Below are positions 20,352 through 29,366 of a stretch of 64,000 nt of DNA, one piece after another; the first letter of the stretch is position 1; every line of letters starts with the position of its first letter. The stretch is from Phosphoribacter sp037046615 (GTDB lineage: Bacteria; Actinomycetota; Actinomycetes; Actinomycetales; Dermatophilaceae). The notes beneath the pieces were generated by a model that was not told where the DNA came from, ran no database searches, and was given only the letters and a program-made list of their open reading frames with translations. The translations under genes and the position numbers were made by a program. The DNA lies in assembly GCA_037046615.1 (NCBI GenBank), contig JBAOHD010000002.1:45782-109781 (forward strand), given 5' to 3'.

Positions 20352-21367
20352 TCGCTGAAAGCCTTCCGACGTTCGATGACGATCCGGGCGATGGCGTTGA
20401 CGACGAAGGTCAGGACGAAGAGCACGAGGCCCGCGGCGATGAAGGCGCCAGCCTTCTGGGGGGAGTCGAACTCCGCGGCATTGTTGGCGATGCGGGACGC
20501 GAAGGTCTCGCCACCGTTGAACAGTGACGCCGTCCAGGCCGTGTTCTGAGCCAGGGTGGAGACGATGAAGGTGACCGCGATGGTCTCGCCGAGTGCGCGA
20601 CCGAGGGCGAGCATTGCCGCGCTGATCACCCCGGGTCGACCAAAGGGGAGCACCGCCGTGCGGATCATCTCCCACCGGGTGGCGCCGAGGGCGAGGGCGC
20701 CTTCCTTGTGGGTCGTCGGCGTCTGGGCGAAGACTTCGCGGGAGATGGCCGTGACGATCGGGAGGATCATGATCGCCAAGACAATGCCGATGAAGAAGAT
20801 CGTGCCGCCGGTGATCCCGGTGGGCTCGAAGATCGGCAGCCGCCCGAAGTGTGTGCTCAGCCAGGTCTCAAGCGGAGCGACGACCGGCCGGAAGACGATG
20901 AGACCCCACAGGCCGTAGACGATCGACGGGACCGCAGCCAGCAGATCGACGAGGCTGGCGGCGGGGCGCCGGAGCCACCCGGGGGCGTATTCGGTGATGA
21001 ACAGCGCGACGCAGACGCCGATCGGGACGGCGAGGGCCATCGCGAGCAGGGACGCCATGACCGTCGTCCAGAGGAGCTCGAGGATCCCGAATCGGGGGTT
21101 GTCACCGCCGACCGTCCACTCCCGTGACGTCAGGAAGGACGCTTCGTTCTTGGCCAGGGCGGGGATCGCCTGAGAGACCAGGAAGACACCGACGAGAGTT
21201 ACCAGCGCCACGACGACCCATCCGGCACCAGCAGCGGACCGTCCGAAGATCACGTCTCCGATACGACCCGTCGACCTGTCCGAAGGAGAGGCTCCCTGTG
21301 GGGTCAGCCCCCCCGCGCCACCATCGGGCGACGCGGGGGGACTGTCCTGCACTGCCAGCTCAGCCAT
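20348..21367 (-). CDS. pstC: Phosphate ABC transporter permease PstC
   Basis: 339 residues in one intact frame. The cytosolic N-terminus (MAELAVQDSPP) leads to six membrane helices. The inner-membrane component signature is ALALGATRWEMIRTAVLP then GVISAAMLALGRALGETIAV. It forms the phosphate channel with PstA. It lies two bases after pstS and overlaps pstA, confirming the operon order pstS-C-A-B. Confidence 0.95.
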   Translation of the reverse strand: MAELAVQDSPPASPDGGAGGLTPQGASPSDRSTGRIGDVIFGRSAAGAGWVVVALVTLVGVFLVSQAIPALAKNEASFLTSREWTVGGDNPRFGILELLWTTVMASLLAMALAVPIGVCVALFITEYAPGWLRRPAASLVDLLAAVPSIVYGLWGLIVFRPVVAPLETWLSTHFGRLPIFEPTGITGGTIFFIGIVLAIMILPIVTAISREVFAQTPTTHKEGALALGATRWEMIRTAVLPFGRPGVISAAMLALGRALGETIAVTFIVSTLAQNTAWTASLFNGGETFASRIANNAAEFDSPQKAGAFIAAGLVLFVLTFVVNAIARIVIERRKAFSE

Positions 21368-21369
21368 CG

Positions 21370-22467
21370 TTAACCGATGGCCGCGACAGCCGCCGCGACC
21401 TTCTTGTCGACGTCCTCGGGGAGCGGTGCGTAGCCAATCGGCACGAGGCTCTTCTGGACGGCGTCAGACGCGAAGTGGTTGAGGAAGGCCTTGACCAGCT
21501 TTCCCTTAGCGGGGTCCTTGTACTTCGAGCAGACAATCTCGTAGGTGACCAGGATGATCGGGTAGGCACCCGGGGTCTTGGTCGCGTAGTCGAGCTTGAG
21601 TGACAGGTCGTTGCCCTGGCCGACCTGGGTGGCCGTGGAGACCGCCTTGCCGACGCTCTCGGCCGTCAGCTCGACGGGACCCGAACCGGTGTCGATCCGT
21701 GCCATGCCGAGGTTGTTCTGGGTGACGTAGGACCATTCGAGGTAGGAGACCGATCCTTCCTTCGCCTTGGTCGCGCTCGCGACGCCGGCGTTCTGCGGCT
21801 TGCCCTCGCCGACCGGGCCCTTCCACGCCTTACCAGCCTCGAAGGTCATCGCCGACCCGGCCGCGGCCTTGAGGTACTTCGTGAAGTTGTCGGTCGTGCC
21901 GGACTCGTCGGAGCGGAAGTAGACGGTGATCGCCTTGTCAGGCAGCGTCTTGCCCGCGTTGAGTGCCGCGATGGCCGGGTCGTTCCACTTCGTCACGACA
22001 CCGGCGAAGATCTTGGCAGCCACCTCGGCGTTGAGCACGAGCTTGTCGACGCCAGGCAGGTTGTAGGCGATGCCGACGGGTCCGGTGACCATGGGCAGGT
22101 GCCACGCGTCGGCGCCCCCGCAGGTGTTCTTCGCGGTTGTCGCCTCCTCGGGCTTGAGCGCCGAGTCCGAGCCCCCGAAGTCGACCTGGCCGGCGAGGAA
22201 CTGCTTGATGCCGGCCCCGGAGCCGGTGGCGGCGTAGTTGATCGTCGCGCCGGTGCACTTGGTCTGGAACGACTTGATGGCGGCTTCGATGGCGTTCTTC
22301 TGGGCCGACGAACCTTCGGCCTTCAGGGTGCCGGTGGGGCAGTCAGCGCTCGCGCCCGAACCGGCGGCTGTCGCGGCTCCGCTGGTGGCGTCGCTGCCGC
22401 AGGCAGTCAGTGCCAGGACGGCCGTCATAGCGAAGGCTGCGGTGGTGGCACTGCGGATGATCGTCAC
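21370..22467 (-). CDS. pstS: Phosphate-binding lipoprotein PstS
   Basis: About 365 residues. GTG 22467 is chosen because GAGAGGGA lies at RBS distance and the protein then opens with a normal signal (AFAMTAVLALTACGS, lipobox LTAC); an ATG 21 bases upstream is also open. Phosphate-binding elements are visible: AEGSSAQKNA, YAATGSGAGIKQFLAG, FGGSDSAL, and FRSDESGTTDNFTKYL with the Arg/Asp/Ser/Thr ligands. It captures extracellular phosphate for PstCAB. A PHO-box-like site lies about 145 bases upstream. Confidence 0.95.
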   Translation of the reverse strand: MTIIRSATTAAFAMTAVLALTACGSDATSGAATAAGSGASADCPTGTLKAEGSSAQKNAIEAAIKSFQTKCTGATINYAATGSGAGIKQFLAGQVDFGGSDSALKPEEATTAKNTCGGADAWHLPMVTGPVGIAYNLPGVDKLVLNAEVAAKIFAGVVTKWNDPAIAALNAGKTLPDKAITVYFRSDESGTTDNFTKYLKAAAGSAMTFEAGKAWKGPVGEGKPQNAGVASATKAKEGSVSYLEWSYVTQNNLGMARIDTGSGPVELTAESVGKAVSTATQVGQGNDLSLKLDYATKTPGAYPIILVTYEIVCSKYKDPAKGKLVKAFLNHFASDAVQKSLVPIGYAPLPEDVDKKVAAAVAAIG

Positions 22468-22611
22468 GGGGGTTTCCCTCTCGCACAAGATGATTCGGAC
22501 TGGGTGCGAGAGGTGTTGAGTTGTCTGGGCAGTCTCTTGACTGTCCCATGGGGCGTCCTCCCACTCCCGATCCTGACCATAGGAGTCCCGGATGACGGGG
22601 GAAGGAGCGGC

Positions 22612-22629
22612 GGTGAACCCCGTGTGAAG
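22612..22629 (-). promoter_or_regulatory. PHO-box-like site upstream of pstS
   Basis: On the minus strand two related heptamers, CTTCACA and GTTCACC, lie exactly 11 bases apart. That is the repeat length of actinobacterial PHO boxes (GTTCACC-type repeats bound by PhoP/RegX3-class regulators). The site is between mutT1 and pstS, facing pstS. RegX3 is encoded in this window and is the likely binder; that is inference. Confidence 0.55.
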
Positions 22630-22686
22630 TCTGACTGACGATCGAGGGAGGTGAATCCGCCTCTCAGGCAGTCCAGAAACAGGGGA

Positions 22687-23643
22687 TCAGGTCGTGATCC
22701 GTTCCACCGCAACGATTCTTGCCCTCAGACCAACCCCGATGACATGGCAGACCAACGCCTCGCCCTTGTCGAGGTTGTTGGACTGCGCATCCAGAAGGGT
22801 CGTTTCCGTGCCTTCGGCCGTCTCCTCTTCGGGAAGCACTCGACTCACGAGAGACCCGATCATCGTCGGCAACACCGGCCCATGACCACACACGGCGATG
22901 GGTCGGCCGGCGCTGAACAACTCGCTCATCGCCTTGTCGACTCGCCCCGCTCCCCGCGCGACGAACCCCTCCTCGGACAACCCCGCCCGGGTGCGGATCG
23001 GGATGCCGGTGCGCGCGGCATACGGCACGAAGGTGGCGACGCAGCGTTCGGAGGGCGAGGAGACCATGGCGCTGACGTCATAGGCGGCGAGGATGTCGGC
23101 GATGACCTCGGACTGCTTTTCACCATCGGCGTTGAGCGGACGTTCCCAGTCGGGCTGGCCTTTCTTCCACGCCGACCGGGGCAGCGCCCGGCCGTGGCGC
23201 ACGACGAGGACCGGCCAGGTCTCGAGGGTGCCTTTGTGGTCGGCGCGCACGAGAGCCCGCAGTTGCTCCCGATCGTGGGCATAGTCGAGCCGGTCGTGGG
23301 CGGCGACGGCGTCGAGCCACGCCACTTCGTCGATCTCGTGCTCGAGCGACCCGAGCCCCCCAGTCACCTGGGCGGCCCAGTAGTGGACGTGCTTGATCGT
23401 GGGGCGCCCGTGGGGATCGAGCACTCGGTATGCCGTGCGGGGCAGCGGCATACCGAGCCTGACGTGGAGCCCCGTCTCTTCACGGGTCTCACGCGCGGCG
23501 GCGACCTGGAAGGTCTCACCGGCGTCGAGCTTGCCCTTGCTCCACGACCAGTCGTCGTATTTCGGGCGATGCACGAGGGCGACTTCGAGCATGCCGTCGC
23601 GCCGTCGCCACGGCACCGTGCCGGCGGCGTTGATCCCAGACAC
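22687..23643 (-). CDS. mutT1: MutT1-type Nudix hydrolase fused to histidine phosphatase
   Basis: About 318 residues. The N-terminal Nudix domain has the box GKLDAGETFQVAAARETREE then TGL. The C-terminal phosphoglycerate-mutase-like domain has VVRHGRA, with RHG as catalytic core, and the second His in CGHGPVLP. This two-domain plan is that of mycobacterial MutT1 (Rv2985), which cleans oxidised nucleotides and diadenosine polyphosphates. The GTG start lies two bases after the ppk stop, matching the mutT1-ppk neighbourhood of M. tuberculosis. The gene carries a perfect internal inverted repeat at 23424-23457. Confidence 0.88.
   Translation of the reverse strand: MSGINAAGTVPWRRRDGMLEVALVHRPKYDDWSWSKGKLDAGETFQVAAARETREETGLHVRLGMPLPRTAYRVLDPHGRPTIKHVHYWAAQVTGGLGSLEHEIDEVAWLDAVAAHDRLDYAHDREQLRALVRADHKGTLETWPVLVVRHGRALPRSAWKKGQPDWERPLNADGEKQSEVIADILAAYDVSAMVSSPSERCVATFVPYAARTGIPIRTRAGLSEEGFVARGAGRVDKAMSELFSAGRPIAVCGHGPVLPTMIGSLVSRVLPEEETAEGTETTLLDAQSNNLDKGEALVCHVIGVGLRARIVAVERITT
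23424..23457. repeat. Perfect inverted repeat of GTATGCCG inside mutT1
   Basis: CTCGGTATGCCG (23424-23435) and CGGCATACCGAG (23446-23457) are exact reverse complements separated by 10 bases, within coding sequence. The core is the over-represented octamer of this window. Confidence 0.8.
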
Positions 23644-23645
23644 GA

Positions 23646-26600
23646 CTAACGCCGACGAGCTCTGCGGCGCTGCTTCGTGCGGTATTCCCACATGAGTTCT
23701 TGGACGTCGTCGAGCGGCTGGCCCGCTTCGTCGAGGTGCGTCCGGCTCCACGTGCCGTCTGGCCCGAGGTCGAACCTCGCGGTGGAGTCCGCCAGGCCGG
23801 TGTTGAGGATGAAGGTCAACTCGGCGATGTGTGACGGCTCGGTGACGTGCAGGAGCGCCTCGACCCGGCGGTCGAGGTTGCGGTGCATCATGTCGGCGCT
23901 GCCGATGAAGACTTGCGGGTTGCCGCCGCCGCCGAACCAGAAGATCCGCGAGTGCTCGAGGTATCGGCCGAGGGTGCACCGCACCGTGAGGTTGTCGCTG
24001 AGACCCGGGACCCCGGGGCGCAGCGCACAGATGCCGCGCACCCATACCTCGACCCGCACCCCGGCTTGGGACGCGCGGTAGAGCGCGTCGATGAGGGCCT
24101 CGTCGACGATGGAGTTCATCTTGAGCCGGATGTGACCGTCGCCGTGCTCGGCGTGACGCGCGATCTCGGCATCGACCATCTCGATGAGCCCCGAACGCAC
24201 GGTGCGAGGAGCGACGAGCAGGCGGCGGAAGCGGCTGCGCGGCGCGATCCCTGAGAGCTGGTTGAACAGGCGCGACAGGTCTTCGCCGATCTGCGGGTCG
24301 CAGGTGAGGACGCCGAGGTCTTCGTAGAGACGGGCCGTCTTGGGGTTGTAGTTGCCGGTGCCGATGTGGCAATAGCGCACGAGCCCCTCAGACTCCTGCC
24401 GCACCACGAGGCAGAGTTTGGCGTGAGTCTTGAGCCCGACGATGCCGTAGACGACGTGGACGCCGGCGTGCTCGAGTTTGCGGGCCCACGAGATGTTGTT
24501 GACCTCGTCGAAGCGGGCCTTGATCTCGACCACGGCCAGGACCTGCTTGCCGGCGGTCGCGGCATCGATGAGGGCGTCGATGATCGGCGAGTCACCGGAG
24601 GTGCGATAAAGCGTCTGCTTGATCGCGAGCACTCGGGGATCGGCGGCAGCCTGCTCGATGAAGGCCTGCACTGACGTCGAGAACGAGTCGTAGGGGTGGT
24701 GCAGGAGGATGTCCTTGGCCCGGATCGAGGCGAAGATGTCGCCTTGCTGCGACCGCTCTTGCGGCGCGAGGTCAGGATGCGTCATCGCCATCCACGGCTC
24801 GTCCTTGAGGTCGGACCGGTCGAGGTCACCGAGGACGAACAAGCCGCGCAGGTCCAGCGGCGTGGGCAGCTTGTAGGTCTCGACGGGGGTCACGCCGAGT
24901 TCACGGGTGAGCAGGTCAAGGACGCGCGAGTCGATCTGCTCGTCGACTTCGAGTCGGACGGGCGGTCCGAAGCGGCGCCGGGTGAGTTCCTTCTCCAGCG
25001 CGGTGAGGAGGTTTTCGGCGTCGTCCTCTTCGACCTCGAGGTCTTCGTTGCGGGTGACCCGGAAGGTGTAGTGCTCGCGCACCTCCATGCCGGTGAAGAG
25101 CTGGTCGAGGTGGGCGGCGATGACGTCTTCGAGCGGGACGAACCGGGCGTCGTGGTCGTCGCGGTGGGCCACTCCGTCGTTGGAGACGCGCAGGAACCGT
25201 GGCAACGACGGCGGCACCTTGACCCGCGCAAAGTGCTCGGTGCCGGTCTTGGGGTTGACCAGGACGACCGCGAGGTTGAGCGAGAGCCCCGAGATGTAGG
25301 GGAACGGGTGGGCCGGGTCGACGGCCAGGGGGGTCAGCACGGGGAAGATCTGCTCGCGGAAGAGCCCGTGGAAGGGCACCCGCTCAGCCTCGGACAACTG
25401 CGACCAGGGCACGATCGTGATGCCCTCGTCCTGCAGCGCCGGGCGCACCTGGTCCCAGAAGACCCACGAGTGCAGCCGCATGAGGTCTTGGGCGGTGGTG
25501 CTGATCCGGTCGAGCAGCTCCCGAGGCTCAAGTCCGGCAGCCGAACGGACGGCCAAGCCGGTCGCGATGCGCCGTTTGAGACCGGCGACGCGCACCATGA
25601 AGAACTCGTCGAGATTGTTGGTGAAGATCGCGAGGAACTTGGCACGTTCGAGCAGCGGGATGCGCTCGTCCATGGCCATCTGCAGGACGCGCTCGTTGAA
25701 CTGCAGCCACGAGATCTCCCGCTCGAGATAACGGTCGCTCGGCATCGATTCGACAGCAGCCTGGGTCGTCGACTTGACGAAACGCCCGCCGGCGCCTCGG
25801 GTCGGTGTGCGGCGCTCGATGCCCGCGCTGATGGCGACATGAGGGTCGCTGGGCGGGGGTGTATGGACGTTTTCGGGCAGAGCGGTCTCGAGTTGGACAT
25901 CGGCGGTGGTCATGGCGCCAATCGTTCCACTTTGGACGGTCCCGGTGGGAGTGACCATGGTCTCCACCCGAGCGATATCGAAGCCCAGTTTCCGGTAGGT
26001 CCGCACGGCTGGCTCGTTGTCCCCGTCGACGTAGAGGATCGCTCGATCGACCCCCCGCGATGCCAGATGGTGCATGCCCAGGAGGGTCACCTCCCGGCCC
26101 AGGCCACGACCTTGGTATGCCGGGTGGACCCCGACGACGTAAACCTCGCCGACGGTCGGTCCACCGTCGTCGCGAGCCTCGATCTTGGTCCAGTGGAAGG
26201 CCGCCATGTCGCGTCCCCCTCCTGCACCCGCTGCTGCCCCGGTGTCGCTGACGACGATGAGGCCCTGAGGGTCAAACCACGGCTGGGACATCCGGGCGCG
26301 CAGGCCATCGAGCCCCATCGCCCCTTGCTCGGGGTGGTCGGCGAAGGCGGCAGCATTCACCGCGACGAGGGCCTCGTCGTCGACGCCAGGCTCGAAGGCT
26401 CGCGCTCGCAGGCCAGCTGGCAAGGCGACGGGGGGCAGCGCCGCACCGCCCTCGGTCATCGCCCGGCCGAGGATGAACAGCCGTCGCACCGTGCGTAAGC
26501 CTCGCGCTGCCGCGAACTCCGGACCACCCGCGGTCGAGCCGTGGATCCAGATCCGCACCTGTCTCGGGAGGCGCAGCAGCAAGGCGGTGCCGACACCTCG

Positions 26601-26897
26601 ACGGCGAGCCTCGGGCGCGACGACGAGCTCGGCGGCGCTGTCGACCTCACCAGGCGAGGTTTGTTGCGCGTACCCGACGAGGGTCGACCCGGCATACGCG
26701 AGGAGGTGGCGTGCGGAGTCCCCGCGGATGGCGAGCTGGAAGGCCTCCGACAGAGGGGGTATGCCGTCGTGCTCGGTCGCGTCCCGGGCGAGCGCCTCGA
26801 CCGCGCGGGCCCGCTCGTCGTCGAGTCGATGCACCTCGACGACGGTCAGGGGGGCTCGGCGGGGGCTCGATGGGGCAGCGCTCGGAGTCTCGGGCAT
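23646..26897 (-). CDS. ppk: Mycothiol synthase MshD and polyphosphate kinase Ppk1 in one open frame
   Basis: A single 1083-codon frame. Residues 1-328 are MshD: two GNAT domains (AAELVVAPEARRRGVGTALL; VYVVGVHPAYQGRGLGREVT) that acetylate Cys-GlcN-Ins to make mycothiol. From an internal ATG at 25913 (MTTADVQLE) come 755 residues of Ppk1: SWLQFNERVLQMA, NLDEFFMVRVAG, FPYISGLSLN, TLYRTSGDSPI, and the His-containing segment LKTHAKLCLVVRQ with the autophosphorylated His. Ppk1 makes polyphosphate from ATP. In the +1 frame MshD would end at a TGA overlapping the ppk ATG (ATGA). The fusion could therefore be a one-base consensus error; two coupled genes (mshD 25910-26897, ppk 23646-25913) are the more likely truth. 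Confidence 0.88.
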   Translation of the reverse strand: MPETPSAAPSSPRRAPLTVVEVHRLDDERARAVEALARDATEHDGIPPLSEAFQLAIRGDSARHLLAYAGSTLVGYAQQTSPGEVDSAAELVVAPEARRRGVGTALLLRLPRQVRIWIHGSTAGGPEFAAARGLRTVRRLFILGRAMTEGGAALPPVALPAGLRARAFEPGVDDEALVAVNAAAFADHPEQGAMGLDGLRARMSQPWFDPQGLIVVSDTGAAAGAGGGRDMAAFHWTKIEARDDGGPTVGEVYVVGVHPAYQGRGLGREVTLLGMHHLASRGVDRAILYVDGDNEPAVRTYRKLGFDIARVETMVTPTGTVQSGTIGAMTTADVQLETALPENVHTPPPSDPHVAISAGIERRTPTRGAGGRFVKSTTQAAVESMPSDRYLEREISWLQFNERVLQMAMDERIPLLERAKFLAIFTNNLDEFFMVRVAGLKRRIATGLAVRSAAGLEPRELLDRISTTAQDLMRLHSWVFWDQVRPALQDEGITIVPWSQLSEAERVPFHGLFREQIFPVLTPLAVDPAHPFPYISGLSLNLAVVLVNPKTGTEHFARVKVPPSLPRFLRVSNDGVAHRDDHDARFVPLEDVIAAHLDQLFTGMEVREHYTFRVTRNEDLEVEEDDAENLLTALEKELTRRRFGPPVRLEVDEQIDSRVLDLLTRELGVTPVETYKLPTPLDLRGLFVLGDLDRSDLKDEPWMAMTHPDLAPQERSQQGDIFASIRAKDILLHHPYDSFSTSVQAFIEQAAADPRVLAIKQTLYRTSGDSPIIDALIDAATAGKQVLAVVEIKARFDEVNNISWARKLEHAGVHVVYGIVGLKTHAKLCLVVRQESEGLVRYCHIGTGNYNPKTARLYEDLGVLTCDPQIGEDLSRLFNQLSGIAPRSRFRRLLVAPRTVRSGLIEMVDAEIARHAEHGDGHIRLKMNSIVDEALIDALYRASQAGVRVEVWVRGICALRPGVPGLSDNLTVRCTLGRYLEHSRIFWFGGGGNPQVFIGSADMMHRNLDRRVEALLHVTEPSHIAELTFILNTGLADSTARFDLGPDGTWSRTHLDEAGQPLDDVQELMWEYRTKQRRRARRR

Positions 26898-26972
26898 GGC
26901 CCGATTCCATCATGGCGACTTTCGCGGAGCACACGTCTGCGACGACGGTCGGGTGAGCGTCGGTCAGGACCG

Positions 26973-27689
26973 TTAACGGTCGCTGGCGATCACGACCTGC
27001 TCGGCTTCGGCGTCCCGAGGACGGTCGGGGACGAATCGGTAGCCCACGTGTCGGACCGTGCCGATGAGTTGATCGTGCTCCGGTCCGAGCTTGGCTCGCA
27101 GCCGTCGGACGTGGACGTCGACCGTGCGGGTGCCGCCGAAGTAGTCGTAGCCCCAGACTTCCTGGAGCAACTGTGCTCGGGAGAAGACCCGCCCCGGGTG
27201 TTGGGCGAGGAACTTCAGCAGCTCGAACTCCTTGTAGGTGAGGTCGAGCACGCGACCCCGCACCTTGGCGGCATAGCTGTCCTCGTCGATCGTGAGGTCA
27301 CCCCACCGGATCGGCTCCGATTCGGCCTCGTCGACGAGGGCAATCCGGGTCAGGGCCAACCTCAACCGGGCGTCGACTTCGGCCGGCCCCGCGGTGTCGA
27401 GCAGCACGTCGTCGACTCCCCATTCCGCGGTCAACGCGGCGAGGCCACCCTCGGTGAGGATGGCGATGAGCGGGGTGGACATTCCGGAAGCTCGCAGCAC
27501 TCGGCAGAGCGCCTTGACGTGGGCGAGGTCTCGGCGGGCATCGACGAGGACGGCATCGCCGACGGGGCCGTGGACGAGCGCGGCAGGCTCGGCCGGCAGG
27601 ATGCGCACCTGGTGGGCGAGCAATCCCAACGCCGGGAGCACCTCCGCGCTCGGTGCGAGCGCATTGGTGAGGAGCAGGAGGGTTGCCAC
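26973..27689 (-). CDS. glnR: Nitrogen response regulator GlnR (OmpR/PhoB family)
   Basis: 238 residues from GTG 27689. The N-terminal receiver-like domain has the GlnR-specific text LLLLTNALAPSAEVLPALGL and LTEGGLAALTAEWGVDDVLL. The C-terminal winged helix is near-invariant: LTYKEFELLKFLAQHPGRVF, LLQEVWGYDYFGGTRTVDVH. GlnR is an orphan atypical response regulator controlling nitrogen assimilation in actinobacteria. The neighbour order glnR-mshD matches Rv0818-Rv0819 of M. tuberculosis. It is transcribed toward mshD-ppk, with a 75-base gap. Confidence 0.93.
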   Translation of the reverse strand: MATLLLLTNALAPSAEVLPALGLLAHQVRILPAEPAALVHGPVGDAVLVDARRDLAHVKALCRVLRASGMSTPLIAILTEGGLAALTAEWGVDDVLLDTAGPAEVDARLRLALTRIALVDEAESEPIRWGDLTIDEDSYAAKVRGRVLDLTYKEFELLKFLAQHPGRVFSRAQLLQEVWGYDYFGGTRTVDVHVRRLRAKLGPEHDQLIGTVRHVGYRFVPDRPRDAEAEQVVIASDR

Positions 27690-27746
27690 CTGAGAGAGGA
27701 TAGGCGCGCATCCTGTCAGCCCGTCGCACGAAGGGCGTTTTCGAGC

Positions 27747-28100
27747 ATGAACGCTGTTCCTGCTAGCCCCACTCCGGGCTCTGGAGTGCCACCACGCACT
27801 GGCGCAGACGCCACGGGGGACGGGGCTGTCGGTGTGGGCGGGTCGGTCACCGTCCGCTATTGGGCTGGGGCGCGCGCCGCCGCGCAGGTCGAGACCGAGG
27901 CGGTGGCGGTGCCCGCTCGCGGCGCGACGATCGCCGACCTGGCTGCGGCAGTGACGAATCGGCATACCGGCCTCGAGCGAGTGATGGCGGTGGCGAGCGT
28001 CTTGGTCGACGGGCGCGCCGTCCCGCGGGGCGCGTGGGCCGAGCGGGTCGTCGCACCCGGCGAGGTCGTCGAGATCCTGCCGCCCTTTGCCGGCGGGTGA
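27747..28100 (+). CDS. MoaD/ThiS family sulfur-carrier protein
   Basis: 117 residues from ATG 27747. The first 30 residues are Gly/Ala/Pro-rich and probably unstructured. The beta-grasp domain follows (VTVRYWAGARAAAQVE, then VLVDGRAVPRG) and ends with the diagnostic GG tail in EVVEILPPFAGG, where sulfur is carried as a thiocarboxylate. It probably acts in molybdopterin synthesis. No MoaE is in the window. Diverges from glnR. Confidence 0.85.
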   Translation: MNAVPASPTPGSGVPPRTGADATGDGAVGVGGSVTVRYWAGARAAAQVETEAVAVPARGATIADLAAAVTNRHTGLERVMAVASVLVDGRAVPRGAWAERVVAPGEVVEILPPFAGG

Positions 28101-28115
28101 TGGGACGATGTCCGC

Positions 28116-28910
28116 GTGAACCCACGGTCGAGTTCTCCGGCGCGCGCCGGCTCCGTCTTCGCGGTCGACTCGACGCGGCTGCCCTGGGGGGTCACCGCGG
28201 TGACCCTCGCGACGTGCCTCGCCCTGAGCGCGGCAGCCGGCTTCGGACCGTCGGCGTATGCCGTGCTCGTCCTCGCGCTGGGCCTGGTCATGGCGCTCGG
28301 CTGGCCGGTGCTCCTGGGGATGCCCCACGAGACGAGCGCCCGAATCAGCGTCGCCGCGGCGGCCGTGGCGCTCGCGGCTGCCGTCCTCATCCCGTCAGGG
28401 GAGCAACCGCTGCGTTGGCTGCCGTTGGCGCTCGGCGTGACCATGATGGTCACGTTCGTGACGCTCGCCCCCGGCGGGCGCCTTCGGTCAGACCTCGTCG
28501 AATCGGCATCGGGTGCCCTGGCCGGTGGAGTGGTCGTTGCCTCGGGGATGGCGCTCGCGCCCACCGCAGACCGGGGTCGCGGCACGGACTTCGTCGTCGT
28601 CGCGCTCGCCGCGCTGGCGGCTGGGGCATTGGCCGAACTCAGCGGTCGGCGCATCGGAGCCTTGGCGGTCCTTCCTGTCATGGTCGCCGGGGCCATCGTG
28701 GGCTGGCTCGTGGCCGGGGTGGTCGGCGTCAATGCGATCGCCGCGCTCGGCCTCGGGATGTTGCTGGCGTCCTTCTCCTATTCAGCCCGGCGGATGTTCG
28801 GTGCCGTGGCGGGGGTGCGTGAAGGCTTCGGCCAGACCGCGCTCGGGATCGCCTCGGTGCTCCTGCCGGGCATCCTCGTCGTCGCCCTCGCCCAACTCGC
28901 GGGGATCTGA
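28116..28910 (+). CDS. Polytopic membrane protein of unknown function
   Basis: 264 residues starting at GTG, 15 bases after moaD. Seven to eight predicted membrane helices (for example AVLVLALGLVMALGWPVLL, AVLPVMVAGAIVGWLVAGVVG) without a signature I recognise. No charged catalytic cluster is visible. Its placement right behind moaD suggests co-transcription but gives no clear role. Confidence 0.7.
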   Translation: MNPRSSSPARAGSVFAVDSTRLPWGVTAVTLATCLALSAAAGFGPSAYAVLVLALGLVMALGWPVLLGMPHETSARISVAAAAVALAAAVLIPSGEQPLRWLPLALGVTMMVTFVTLAPGGRLRSDLVESASGALAGGVVVASGMALAPTADRGRGTDFVVVALAALAAGALAELSGRRIGALAVLPVMVAGAIVGWLVAGVVGVNAIAALGLGMLLASFSYSARRMFGAVAGVREGFGQTALGIASVLLPGILVVALAQLAGI

Positions 28911-28930
28911 CTCGGCCCGCGCGGCCGGGC

Positions 28931-29303
28931 CTAGTAGACGAGAGCCTGGGCGCCCTCGGCCAACGATTCCTCGACGAAACTCGGCGCGCCGGCGATCCGC
29001 GCGCCGGGCAGGAGGTCGGTCTCGGTCAGGGCCCGCCGTCGCCGCGCATTGGGTGCACACCGTCACCGTCGCGTCCGCCAGGAGGGTGTCCCGCAAGGCC
29101 GCGAACGACGCCGCATGCGCGAGGGTGAGGCGCTCGGCATACATGGGGGTCGCGAGGAAAGTCGCATCGCCGGTGAGCCACAGGCTGACCGGTATGCCGG
29201 CCGCGGCGGCGGTGCTCGCGACCGTCAGCGCCTGCGCGGTGCGTTCGAGCGACTCGGTCGTGTCGGTGCCGCAGGTGAGCTTGATGACGAGTGAGCGACC
29301 CAT
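28931..29303 (-). CDS. DsrE/DsrF-like protein (frame broken)
   Basis: MGRSLVIKLTCGTDTTESLE then RTAQALTVASTAAAAGIPVSLWL is the nucleotide-fold start of DsrE-family small proteins. A segment TVCTQCAA carries two Cys at the usual position. The frame breaks at about 29045; removing one base from GGCGAC gives AARRALTETDLLPGARIAG and AQALVY with stop at 28931. About 124 residues, normal for the family, which handles sulfur transfer or acts as peroxiredoxin-like proteins. Confidence 0.72.
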
Positions 29304-29366
29304 CGGCCCAGCCTACGAGGATGCGCTGGGGAACGGCCCGAAGAGCCGCCCGACTACGATGGCGGC

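Noticed and set aside
24696..26498. Long plus-strand open frame of 600 codons opposite mshD-ppk
   Set aside because: It is the GC-rich antisense shadow of Ppk; its product has no domain text and is dominated by Asp/Gly/Arg/Val from complementary codons.
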